Below are positions 1 to 8,600 of a DNA stretch of 64,000 nucleotides, piece after piece. This DNA comes from Gp6-AA40 sp963741135 (GTDB lineage: Bacteria > Acidobacteriota > Vicinamibacteria > Vicinamibacterales > UBA2999), in assembly GCA_963741135.1 (NCBI GenBank), contig CAVUHC010000002.1, positions 372,001-436,000 on the forward strand, read 5' to 3'. The notes under the pieces were generated by a model. That model saw only the letters and a list, made by a program, of their open reading frames with translations. It did not search any database and was not told the origin of the DNA. The translations under genes were made by a program, and so were the position numbers. How positions within the stretch are numbered: position 1 is the stretch's first letter; each line of letters opens with the position of its first letter.

Positions 1-750
1 CGCGTGTTGCGTACCGACCACGGCCCGACGACCGCGGCGAACCCGAGCAGGCAGCAGGCGGCGATCGTGGCGCGCCGTGAGATCCCGCCCGGGATCGACA
101 GCATGACGAGCGGCAGCAGCAGCACCGGAAACGGCCAAAGCACGCTTCGAGTCAGCGCAGCCAGGCCAAGGATCGCGCCGGCTGCCGCTGCCCGCAGGAC
201 GCCAGGCCGTGAGACGAGGACCGAGGTACTGCAGCGCGAACAGAATCACCAGCAGGGTGAACAGCACCTCGCTCAGCAGCAGCAGGCCGGAAAACAGGAA
301 CGACGGATAGAAACAGACGATCGCGGCAGCCGCAATCGCCGTCCGGCGATCGAACAGCCGCAACGCCAGCCCATAGATCGCGGCTGTGATCAGGAGACTC
401 AGGAAGATCTGTGCACCTCGGACGGCCTGGAGGCTCTCCGATCCGGCGAGCTTCCACACCGTCGCGATGAACAACGGGTACAGCGGCGGGCGCATCGATG
501 TCGGCCTGCCCGCGGTAAAGGCAAAACCATCGCCGTGGAGGATGCTGGAGCCGAGTTGGGCGTACTGCTGCTCGTCGGCGATCTGGAGCGGCATCGAAGA
601 ACTTGCCCCGAGGAGGCCCAGGCGCAGCAGGAACCCCGCGGCGAGCAACGCCACGAGCGGCCCGTGCGTCCTGACCAGCGCGAACCACTCTGTGGCGCGG
701 GGAGGGCATGGCTCCGTCGTCGGAAGTGAATCAGCGTGCGCTGTCTGCAT
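1..750 (-). CDS. ArnT/GT39-like membrane glycosyltransferase, partial, with a probable frame break
   Basis: The N-terminal part of a polytopic glycosyltransferase that runs off the left edge. Reading from the ATG at 750, a first membrane helix (residues about 28-47) is followed by ADEQQYAQLG and RPPLYPLF, the Asp-Glu loop and Arg-Pro-Pro-Leu-Tyr-Pro stretch typical of GT39/ArnT-type enzymes that use polyprenyl-phosphate sugars. The meaningful reading then moves to another frame near 215-222, where it continues as GAILGLAALTRSVLWPF and ends with PWSVRN, again typical of this family. One extra base near 220 explains the break. The original frame stays open to the edge but is compositionally meaningless there. 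Divergent from the glycosyltransferase at 1070. Family assignment is good; exact substrate unknown. Confidence 0.7.
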   Translation of the reverse strand, partial: MQTAHADSLPTTEPCPPRATEWFALVRTHGPLVALLAAGFLLRLGLLGASSSMPLQIADEQQYAQLGSSILHGDGFAFTAGRPTSMRPPLYPLFIATVWKLAGSESLQAVRGAQIFLSLLITAAIYGLALRLFDRRTAIAAAAIVCFYPSFLFSGLLLLSEVLFTLLVILFALQYLGPRLTAWRPAGSGSRRDPWPGCADSKRALAVSGAAAAARHAVDPGRDLTARHDRRLLPARVRRGRRAVVGTQHA

Positions 751-1069
751 GTTGCGGCGATTTAACCGGTTGCCCGTATCGAGGCCGAGCTTTACTGGGG
801 GAGCAAAGATTCCGCCATTGGGCGGCAGCATGGCAGGAGGGGCGAGGGGGCCAGTTTTGCAGTGGATTCGGGGGTAACAGGGAAGATCTAAGCACTCTTA
901 CCGAAACCCAAAAGTCTCCGAATTGGACGACTTTATTTCCGTGACCGAACGCGAACCCGCCGATGCTCTCGGGAGGCCGCTGCCGCGCAGATCACGCAAA
1001 GGACGCCGTTTCCGGCCAGATCAGTCCCGGATATCCCTTGGCACGGGACTCGCTGCTCGTCAGGTATCA
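751..1069. other. Divergent intergenic region
   Basis: About 320 bases between two divergent glycosyltransferase genes. I see no RNA gene or repeat and no clear promoter consensus; it must hold the control regions of both genes. An in-frame upstream extension of the + strand gene (from 923) lies here but has no family-like sequence. Confidence 0.4.
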
Positions 1070-2110
1070 ATGCCATCTGTCTCCATCATTCTACCGACCT
1101 ACAACCGGGCGAAGTTCCTGCCCCAGGCGTTCGAGTCGATCCGCTCTCAGGAGTGGAACGACTGGGAACTCATCGTGGTCGATGATGGGAGTAAGGACGA
1201 CACGCGCGCGGTGGTTGAGCGCCTATGCAAGGATGTCCCCCAGGCTGTTCGCTATGTCTACCAGGAGAACCGGGGGCCGGCAGAAGCACGTAACCGAGGG
1301 CTTGAGTTGGCTTCGGGAGGGTACGTCGCGTTCTTCGACAGCGATGACGTCTGGCTCCCTTGTCATCTGCGCGTGTGTGCGGAAGCACTGAATGCGAACC
1401 CTGAAGTCGACTGGGTCTTCGCCGCAAGCCGGCGCATCGACTTCGAGACGAAAACGGTGCTGGTAGAGAACACCTTTCACGGCGATCCGAGCATCGCTCG
1501 TTTTCTGGATCTCAAGACCAGACGCGCCGGAGACTTGCAGATCATTGTCGATCCTCGTATTCGGCGTTGTGGATTCCGCGGAAGTGGTATCGGGGGGCTC
1601 CAAACCACGATGGCCCGAAGGGAGGTCTTCTCGACGCTCCGTTTTGAACCAGTCGCTTTCTTTGAAGACCGGATCATCGCGATTCGTGCAGTCGCCGCTG
1701 GGCTGACGTTTGCCTATTTGGATAAGGTGAACGTTTTGGTCTACACGCATCAAACGAATGTTTCGTTTGCCAATCCCGATTCCGTGCGGGATCGCTGTGC
1801 GGCATATCGCGTCTATGTGAGTGCCCTGGAGAATCTGCGGAGAGAACTGCCTCGATCTCGGGGAGAGCTTCGGGCTATCGATGCGAGACTCGGTCGGGAG
1901 TATTTCTGGAGCTTGGCTTACCCGCTGTTTCAACAAGGCGACTACAAGGAAGCTCTGCCTCTGATGAGGCGTGCCCTCCGTCTGTGTCCGTCCAATGTCC
2001 CTTTCTGGAAGACCTATCTCGCATCGCTTGCGAAAGTGTTCTTTGGCCTTGCCCCAACCCCCCCTCCCGTGGGTCACGCTAGAGGCGATTCTGGTGGTTT
2101 GTCACGGTAG
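1070..2110 (+). CDS. GT2-family glycosyltransferase
   Basis: A 346-residue GT-A fold glycosyltransferase, likely cytoplasmic and adding a sugar to a lipid-linked polysaccharide repeat. The family signature starts at once: IILPTYNR (residues 6-13), the nucleotide-binding VVDDGS (36-41) and the metal-binding DSDD (90-93). The C-terminal 100 residues are helical and loosely TPR-like. I chose the ATG at 1070 because the GT2 fold begins two residues later; the reading frame is open back to 923, but those 49 residues are low-complexity and basic. Only a weak AGG precedes the start. The pyruvyl-transferase-like gene follows after 14 bases, so they are probably cotranscribed. Confidence 0.9.
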   Translation: MPSVSIILPTYNRAKFLPQAFESIRSQEWNDWELIVVDDGSKDDTRAVVERLCKDVPQAVRYVYQENRGPAEARNRGLELASGGYVAFFDSDDVWLPCHLRVCAEALNANPEVDWVFAASRRIDFETKTVLVENTFHGDPSIARFLDLKTRRAGDLQIIVDPRIRRCGFRGSGIGGLQTTMARREVFSTLRFEPVAFFEDRIIAIRAVAAGLTFAYLDKVNVLVYTHQTNVSFANPDSVRDRCAAYRVYVSALENLRRELPRSRGELRAIDARLGREYFWSLAYPLFQQGDYKEALPLMRRALRLCPSNVPFWKTYLASLAKVFFGLAPTPPPVGHARGDSGGLSR

Positions 2111-2124
2111 GAGTCTCCGTTTAC

Positions 2125-3021
2125 ATGAAACTGATCTATGAGATCCACAAGGATAACAAGCCAACCTTCACGAACTTCGGGGATGAGCTGAATCTGTGGA
2201 TCTGGCCCCAGCTCATACCCGAATTGCTTGACGGCAGAGACTCCGTCCTCTTTGTGGGTATCGGGACGGTCTTGGATGACACTCTTCCAACGAAACCAAC
2301 GAAGATTATCTTTGGCGCCGGAAACGGATATCGGCCGTTGCCCCAGATCGACGACACGTTTCGGATCTATTGCGTCCGTGGTCCACTCACGGCCGAAGCA
2401 TTGAAGTTGCCCCCTGATGCGGCGGTGACGGATCCCGCTGTGCTTGTTGGGAAGCTATGGTCCCATCGCCCTCAAAAGAGGAAGGGGATCGTCCTCATGG
2501 GCCATTACACCAGTGCGATGTGCGGTGACTGGTCATTTGCCTGTCAGGAATTGGGATTCTCCTATATCCATCCTTTGTGGCCCCGAGAGCGCGTATTGGA
2601 GAGCATCGCGGGTGCGGAGCTCGTGGTTACCGAGGCGATGCACGGAGCCATCGTCGCTGACGCGTTACGCGTCCCATGGGTTCCTGTTATCACAAGCGCG
2701 AGCGAGTGTCGGTTCAAATGGAACGATTGGACCAAGTCAATGGGTCTCGCATACCGTCCGATCGTTCTGCCTGCCCTTTGGGACCTGGCTGCGCCTCCAA
2801 AGTCACCTCGTGCCAGGCTCAGCCGCTGGGTTAAGCGCCGGAGTTTCCTCGGCAAGTTGGCTCCATCCAAGTTGATGGAACACGCCCAATTGAGTTCGGA
2901 CTCTATGATCGAAACGCGTACGAGCAAATTACTGGAGAGACTGGAGAATCTGAAGTGTGATGCGGCACGCGAGGGGTGGGGAAGGCAGAACGTCTCGGCT
3001 GAGCACTGTCTGGAGCTGTGA
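2125..3021 (+). CDS. Polysaccharide pyruvyl transferase family protein
   Basis: A 298-residue protein of the polysaccharide pyruvyl transferase (CsaB/WcaK) superfamily, which transfers pyruvate from phosphoenolpyruvate as a ketal onto sugar hydroxyls. Visible hallmarks are FGDELN (18-23) near the N terminus, VRGPLTAEAL (84-93), and EAMHGAIVADAL (170-181), the conserved His-Gly helix of the second Rossmann domain. No signal peptide, so cytoplasmic. The stop TGA is followed directly by the ATG of the GT4 gene with no spacing, pointing to a single transcript for 1070-4197. It would modify the polymer made by the flanking glycosyltransferases (inference). Confidence 0.85.
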   Translation: MKLIYEIHKDNKPTFTNFGDELNLWIWPQLIPELLDGRDSVLFVGIGTVLDDTLPTKPTKIIFGAGNGYRPLPQIDDTFRIYCVRGPLTAEALKLPPDAAVTDPAVLVGKLWSHRPQKRKGIVLMGHYTSAMCGDWSFACQELGFSYIHPLWPRERVLESIAGAELVVTEAMHGAIVADALRVPWVPVITSASECRFKWNDWTKSMGLAYRPIVLPALWDLAAPPKSPRARLSRWVKRRSFLGKLAPSKLMEHAQLSSDSMIETRTSKLLERLENLKCDAAREGWGRQNVSAEHCLEL

Positions 3022-4197
3022 ATGAGTGGAATCAGTGTCCTCTTTCTCACTATGAATCCGAACCGCCAGAGTACGACGGTGCCCACCGAGGGCTGGTTCC
3101 GATTCTTGCGTCCGGAAGGTCTGCAGCCGGTGCTGGTGTCTCACCAGGTGGGGGACTTCCACAATTGGGCGGTGGAAAACGGGGTTCCGGCTTATCACGT
3201 GCCGCTCCCGAATCCGGACAAGTGGCGACCGTGGCGATTCATGGCCTCGCTTTGGAAGCTACGGCAGATTGCGAAACGACACCGCATCACCCTCATTCAC
3301 TGCAACGAGCAGGATATCTATCCCATTGGTCAGTATCTGGCCCGTTGGCTCGGTGTGCCGGTGGTTGTGAGCATTCATTGCTCCATGGCGCGGCCCTACT
3401 GCGAGTGGGCTTTTGGCGGCCGCCGCTGTCCCGATCGCATCTTCTTCATTAGTCCTGGGAACCTGGAGACGTGTCGAGCTTCGGTTGACGGTGTCATTCC
3501 CGAGTCGCGCCGCCGAGTGTTGTTCAACGGGCTCGACTTGAACCACTTCCAGCCATCCGAAGAACGCCGTCGGTCCTTCCGGCGACGATTCAGCTTGGAC
3601 GGGAAGATCGCCTTGGGCGTCGCCTGCGCAGTGCGCGAGGGCAAGCAACTCGAGCATTTGGTGGAACTCGGTCTTCGGATTGTCGATCCGCGCGTGCGAA
3701 TCGTCGTGGCTGGCGGGCCGGTGGCCGGCGAGCACACGTATGCCGAGGCGGTGCTGAAACACGCCCATGAGGCGTTAGGGGACCGATTCGTCCACGTCGG
3801 ACATCTCGACGAGTTGCGTGATTTCTACAGTGGTCTCGACATCTTCGTGAACACCAGTCGCGAAGAGGCCTGCAGCATCAGCGTGCTGGAATCAATGTCC
3901 TGCGGCTGCCCCGTGGTGGGGTACCCGAGCAAATCCGTGGACGGGCAGATTTTGCCTGGCGGAGGCGAAATCGTGCCGCAGGATGATGTGATTGCACTAA
4001 CGAACGCCGTCGAGCGATGGATTGGCAGCCCTGAACGACTTCAACAGTCACGGGCAGGCGCGCGGGCACGAGTTGAAGACGCATTCGACATCCGCAAGCT
4101 GTCTGGGCAGCTTTGGGAAGAGTATCGTTCCCTGTGTACGTCGGAAGTCGAAATGGAACACTTGGGTGCCGTTTCTCAGAGCACTTTGCGAAACTAG
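3022..4197 (+). CDS. GT4-family glycosyltransferase
   Basis: A 391-residue GT-B retaining glycosyltransferase. The N-terminal Rossmann half contains an IHCNEQD stretch (about 93-99), the linker NGLDLNHFQP is typical for GT4, and the donor-binding half has the EX7E motif in EEACSISVLE followed by SMSCGCPVV. The start abuts the stop of the upstream gene, suggesting translational coupling. It converges on the SGNH gene that ends at 4211. Acceptor and donor cannot be told from sequence. Confidence 0.9.
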   Translation: MSGISVLFLTMNPNRQSTTVPTEGWFRFLRPEGLQPVLVSHQVGDFHNWAVENGVPAYHVPLPNPDKWRPWRFMASLWKLRQIAKRHRITLIHCNEQDIYPIGQYLARWLGVPVVVSIHCSMARPYCEWAFGGRRCPDRIFFISPGNLETCRASVDGVIPESRRRVLFNGLDLNHFQPSEERRRSFRRRFSLDGKIALGVACAVREGKQLEHLVELGLRIVDPRVRIVVAGGPVAGEHTYAEAVLKHAHEALGDRFVHVGHLDELRDFYSGLDIFVNTSREEACSISVLESMSCGCPVVGYPSKSVDGQILPGGGEIVPQDDVIALTNAVERWIGSPERLQQSRAGARARVEDAFDIRKLSGQLWEEYRSLCTSEVEMEHLGAVSQSTLRN

Positions 4198-4210
4198 CTG
4201 ACAACCCAAC

Positions 4211-5431
4211 TCAGGGCTGCTTCCTGGTCAGGACAGGCGCGATGGCCTCGGCGATCGCCCGGTAGCCATTGGCATTCGGGTGAGTATTGTCGCTGGGCGG
4301 GAAGAGGCGAACGCCCTGCTCGAAGGACGCGCGCAGCGAATGGGTGGTATTGACGAACTCTATGCCCTCGTTCCTCAGAAACGCTTCGATGTGGTCGATC
4401 ACGCGCTGCTCTTTTCTCAACAGCTCAAGATAAGCCTCTGGCACATGGTGCTGATTCTTCATTAGCCCCGCGTAGATCGTCTCCTTGGTCGGGATCAAGA
4501 CGACGAGGAACCGGATGTCGCGCGCCCGCAGCTTGGACTGCGCCGACCGCAGGACGGCTTCAGTGATCCGCTCGCCCTCGCGGATGCGCGCGTCGTCGAG
4601 GTCCATGCCCATGGCATAAGCCTCAGCGTCGAGGAACACGGTGCGGAATCTGGGGTCGGCGTCAAAGACGAACCGGCCCGGCTGCCGCGCAGATTCTTCG
4701 AAATCGAACGAACGCTGGTCGGCATCCTCCCCCAGGCTCGTCGCTCGCCGGTTAGAAGCGGAGATCCAGAGTCCCCGCATCAAGCCGTAGACCGCAGAAT
4801 ACTCAGAAACGAACTTCCTGACCCCCATCACCTGGGACACTGAGGGTGTCTCAGCGAGGCGTGAGAATGCGTCTGCGAACGGCGCCCTTCGGTTGGCCTC
4901 GGCCAGGTCCCTTTCGACAGCCTGGTCGTGATTGTTGAATTCTTGTCCCCTTCTGGTCGTGTGGACCGTCTTGTACGCCTCGCCGAAGTCGTTGCCGGTA
5001 TACAGGGCGAAGATTACCGTCTTGGGATGCAGGGCCAAACCGCGATTCAAGAGGACGTGGTACTCGACCGGCCCGTAGCCACCCAACGCCATACTGTAGA
5101 CAGACCTGCCGCTCAAACTCTCTAGCTGTCGCGGCCAGCACTTGTCCGCTGGCGCTGCGAAGCCATAAGTCATCGAGTCGCCGATAGCCAGAACGTCACT
5201 GCTGTCGGGCACGCGGATGTTTCGGAAACCCCATGCGTCGTTGCCCGGATACAAGGGAGTCATCCGGCGACCTAGTTCCGGGTCGCTCACGGTGACTTCT
5301 TGCTTCCAGGGAGCCGACAGGTAGAAATGCGCTCGGGGTGAGACGGCCGCCATCGCCCACAGCAGGGCCTCGCTCAGAACCACGGCCAGGCACAACGTCG
5401 CCACGCGGAAGAACCACTTCTTCCAATACAT
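4211..5431 (-). CDS. Membrane-anchored SGNH/GDSL hydrolase-like protein
   Basis: A 406-residue protein with an N-terminal membrane anchor (about 8-30) and an SGNH fold outside the cytoplasm. Block I is AIGDSMTYG (Ser86), an oxyanion Gly lies in GGYGPVEYH, and the catalytic Asp-His pair is DNTHPNANGY (Asp381, His384). Such proteins act as esterases or as acetyl transfer partners in polysaccharide O-acetylation. A strong ribosome site AGGAGG lies ten bases before the ATG at 5431. It stands downstream of the subtilase in the same orientation, with about 220 bases between them. Confidence 0.8.
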   Translation of the reverse strand: MYWKKWFFRVATLCLAVVLSEALLWAMAAVSPRAHFYLSAPWKQEVTVSDPELGRRMTPLYPGNDAWGFRNIRVPDSSDVLAIGDSMTYGFAAPADKCWPRQLESLSGRSVYSMALGGYGPVEYHVLLNRGLALHPKTVIFALYTGNDFGEAYKTVHTTRRGQEFNNHDQAVERDLAEANRRAPFADAFSRLAETPSVSQVMGVRKFVSEYSAVYGLMRGLWISASNRRATSLGEDADQRSFDFEESARQPGRFVFDADPRFRTVFLDAEAYAMGMDLDDARIREGERITEAVLRSAQSKLRARDIRFLVVLIPTKETIYAGLMKNQHHVPEAYLELLRKEQRVIDHIEAFLRNEGIEFVNTTHSLRASFEQGVRLFPPSDNTHPNANGYRAIAEAIAPVLTRKQP

Positions 5432-5648
5432 TCTCTGACGGCCTCCTAAGCTTGATCCGCTTTTTGCTTATATAGCACCTCGATGTAATCGAACAACTCC
5501 ACGTATCTGGTCGAGTTTGCCAAACTGGCGGAAACCGGCGCCCGGGAGCGTGGAGACGACGACAACTACACCTTCGAAACCTCCGGGACGGCATCGAGCT
5601 GATGGCCGCCTCTGAAGGTTGGTGGTTTTGGCTCTTGACGGCATCGCG

Positions 5649-8600
5649 CTACGGAGTCGCATCGAGGAAGAGGCCGGAGAGGACGGCGTTGGGGCCGGCT
5701 TGCCACGTGACACGGATGCGGACCGAGCCGGTGATCTGCCACGTGAGATAGAGGCCGCCTCCGAAGTTCTGGATCACCCGCGAATCCAGGATGGCGCCGG
5801 TCGTGGGGTGGAGCACTTCGACGAGTTGCCGGCGGTCGGTGCCGCCGTAGTCGAGGAAGTACAGCGAGAGGCGATGGGCCTGGGCGTCGCCCGGGGTGAC
5901 GTCGACGGTGAAGGTCGTGCCATACCAGGTGGCGGCGATGCGATCAGCGGCGGCGACTTTCTGCAGCGCCGGGAGTTCCAGCGTGGACGCCGCCCAGGTC
6001 CACGCCTGGTGGCCGGCCGGCGTCACCGACGCGCCGGCGGGGAGACTGGTGCCATCGTTGATGACCAGGTAGCCCTGGGTCCCGTACGTGGTCTTCCACG
6101 AGCCCTGGGTGGTGGTGTCGGTGCCGACGAAGATCACGGTCGGCCCCGGGGCTCCGCCCGTCGTGCCAAAGCTCCACCACGTCCCGCCATCGGCCTCCAC
6201 CGTGCCGATGGCGTTGCGCGCCCGCACCTGCCAGGAATACGTCGTGCCCGCCGTCAGATTACTGAGCGCCGCACTCGCCCCCGCCACCGGCGTCCAGGTC
6301 GTGTCGCACGCCGCGTTGGTCGTCGTGTCGACGCAATACTCGTAGCTGGTCGCGCCCAGGCTCTGCGTCCAGGTCAAGGTCAGCGCTGTCTGCTGGCCCG
6401 TCGCGCCATTCCCCGGCGTGGTCTTCCCAAACGCCGCCGGGAGGGCGCCCGTCGTGAAGCTCCGCCATGCGCTCCCGTCGGCCTCGGTCGTCCCCGCGGC
6501 ATTGCGCGCCCGCACCTGCCAGTAGTACGTCGTGGCGCTCGCCAGGCCGCCCGCCGTCGCGGTGAGATTCGCCGTCGCCGTCCACGCCCCGTCGCACGCG
6601 GCGTTGTTCGTCGTGTCGAGGCAATACTCGTAGCTGGTCGCCCCCGTGCTCGCCTGCCATCCCAGTGCCACCGCCGACGGGTTCAGCCCGGTCGCCCCGT
6701 TCACCGGCGTCGTCTTCGCAAACGCGCCCGGCGGCTGATTGGCGCCGGCGACGGGATCGAAGAAGAGGCCGGAGAGGACGGCGTTGGGGCCGGCTTGCCA
6801 CGTGACACGGATGCGGACCGAGCCGGTGATCTCCCACGTGAGATAGAGGCCGCCGCCGAAGTTCTGGATCACCCGCGAATCCAGGATGGCGCTGGTCGTG
6901 GGGTGGAGCACCTCGATGAGTTGCCGGCGTGCGGCGCCGCCGTAGTCGAGGAAGTACAGCGAGAGGCGATGGGCCTGGGCGTCGCCCGGGGTGACGTCGA
7001 CGGTGAAGGTCGTGCCATACCAGGTGGCGGCGATGCGATCAGCGGCGGCGACTTTCTGCAGCGCCGGGAGTTCCAGCGTGGACGCCGCCCAGGTCCACGC
7101 CTGGTGGCCGGCCGGCGTCACCGACGCGCCGGCGGGGAGACTGGTGCCATCGTTGATGACCAGGTAGCCCTGGGTCCCGTACGTCGTCTTCCACGAGCCC
7201 TGGGTGGTGGTGTCGGTGCCGACGAAGATCACGGTCGGCCCCGGGGCTCCGCCCGTCGTGCCAAAACTCCACCACGTCCCGCCATCGGCCTCCACCGTAC
7301 CGATGGCGTTGCGCGCCCGCACCTGCCAGGAATACGTCGTGCCCGCCGTCAGATTACTGAGCGCCGCACTCGCCCCCGCCACCGGCGTCCAGGTCGTGTC
7401 GCACGCCGCGTTGGTCGTCGTGTCGACGCAATACTCGTAGCTGGTCGCGCCCAGGCTCTGCGTCCAGGTCAAGGTCAGCGCTGTCTGCTGGCCCGTCGCG
7501 CCATTCCCCGGCGTGGTCTTCCCAAACGCCGCCGGGAGGGCGCCCGTCGTGAAGCTCCGCCATGCGCTCCCGTCGGCCTCGGTCGTCCCCGCGGCATTGC
7601 GCGCCCGCACCTGCCAGTAGTACGTCGTGGCGCTCGCCAGGCCGCCCGCCGTCGCGGTGAGATTCGCCGTCGCCGTCCACGCCCCGTCGCACCCGGCGTT
7701 GTTCGTCGTGTCGAGGCAATACTCGTAGCTGGTCGCCCCCGTGCTCGCCTGCCATCCCAGTGCCACCGCCGACGGGTTCAGCCCGGTCGCCCCGTTCACC
7801 GGCGTCGTCTTCGCAAACGCGCCCGGCGGCTGATTGGCGCCGGCGACGGGATCGAAGAAGAGACCGGAGAGGACGGCGTTGGGGCCGGCTTGCCACGTGA
7901 CACGGATGCGGACCGAGCCGGTGATCTCCCACGTGAGATAGAGGCCGCCGCCGAAGTTCTGGATCACCCGCGAATCCAGGATGGCGCTGGTCGTGGGGTG
8001 GAGCACCTCGATGAGTTGCCGGCGTGCGGCGCCGCCGTAGTCGAGGAAGTACAGCGAGAGGCGATGGGCCTGGGCGTCGCCCGGGGTGACGTCGACGGTG
8101 AAGGTCGTGCCATACCAGGTGGCGGCGATGCGATCAGCGGCGGCGACTTTCTGCAGCGCCGGGAGTTCCAGCGTGGACGCCGCCCAGGTCCACGCCTGGT
8201 GGCCGGCCGGCGTCACCGACGCGCCGGCGGGGAGACTGGTGCCATCGTTGATGACCAGGTAGCCCTGGGTCCCGTACGTCGTCTTCCACGAGCCCTGGGT
8301 GGTGGTGTCGGTGCCGACGAAGATCACGGTCGGCCCCGGGGCTCCGCCCGTCGTGCCAAAGCTCCACCACGTCCCGCCATCGGCCTCCACCGTACCGATG
8401 GCGTTGCGCGCCCGCACCTGCCAGGAATACGTCGTGCCCGCCGTCAGATTACTGAGCGTCGCACTCGCCCCCGCCACCGGCGTCCAGGTCGTGTCGCACG
8501 CCGCGTTGGTCGTCGTGTCGACGCAATACTCGTAGCTGGTCGCGCCCAGGCTCTGCGTCCAGGTCAAGGTCAGCGCTGTCTGCTGGCCCGTCGCGCCATT

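Noticed and set aside
152..709. Open frame of 185 codons on the minus strand
   Set aside because: A third frame across the GT39-like gene; Arg/Pro-rich, no membrane segments, while the two neighbouring frames give the family sequence.
923..1069. N-terminal extension of the GT2 enzyme by 49 residues
   Set aside because: Not similar to any GT2 N terminus and rich in Arg; the fold starts at 1070.
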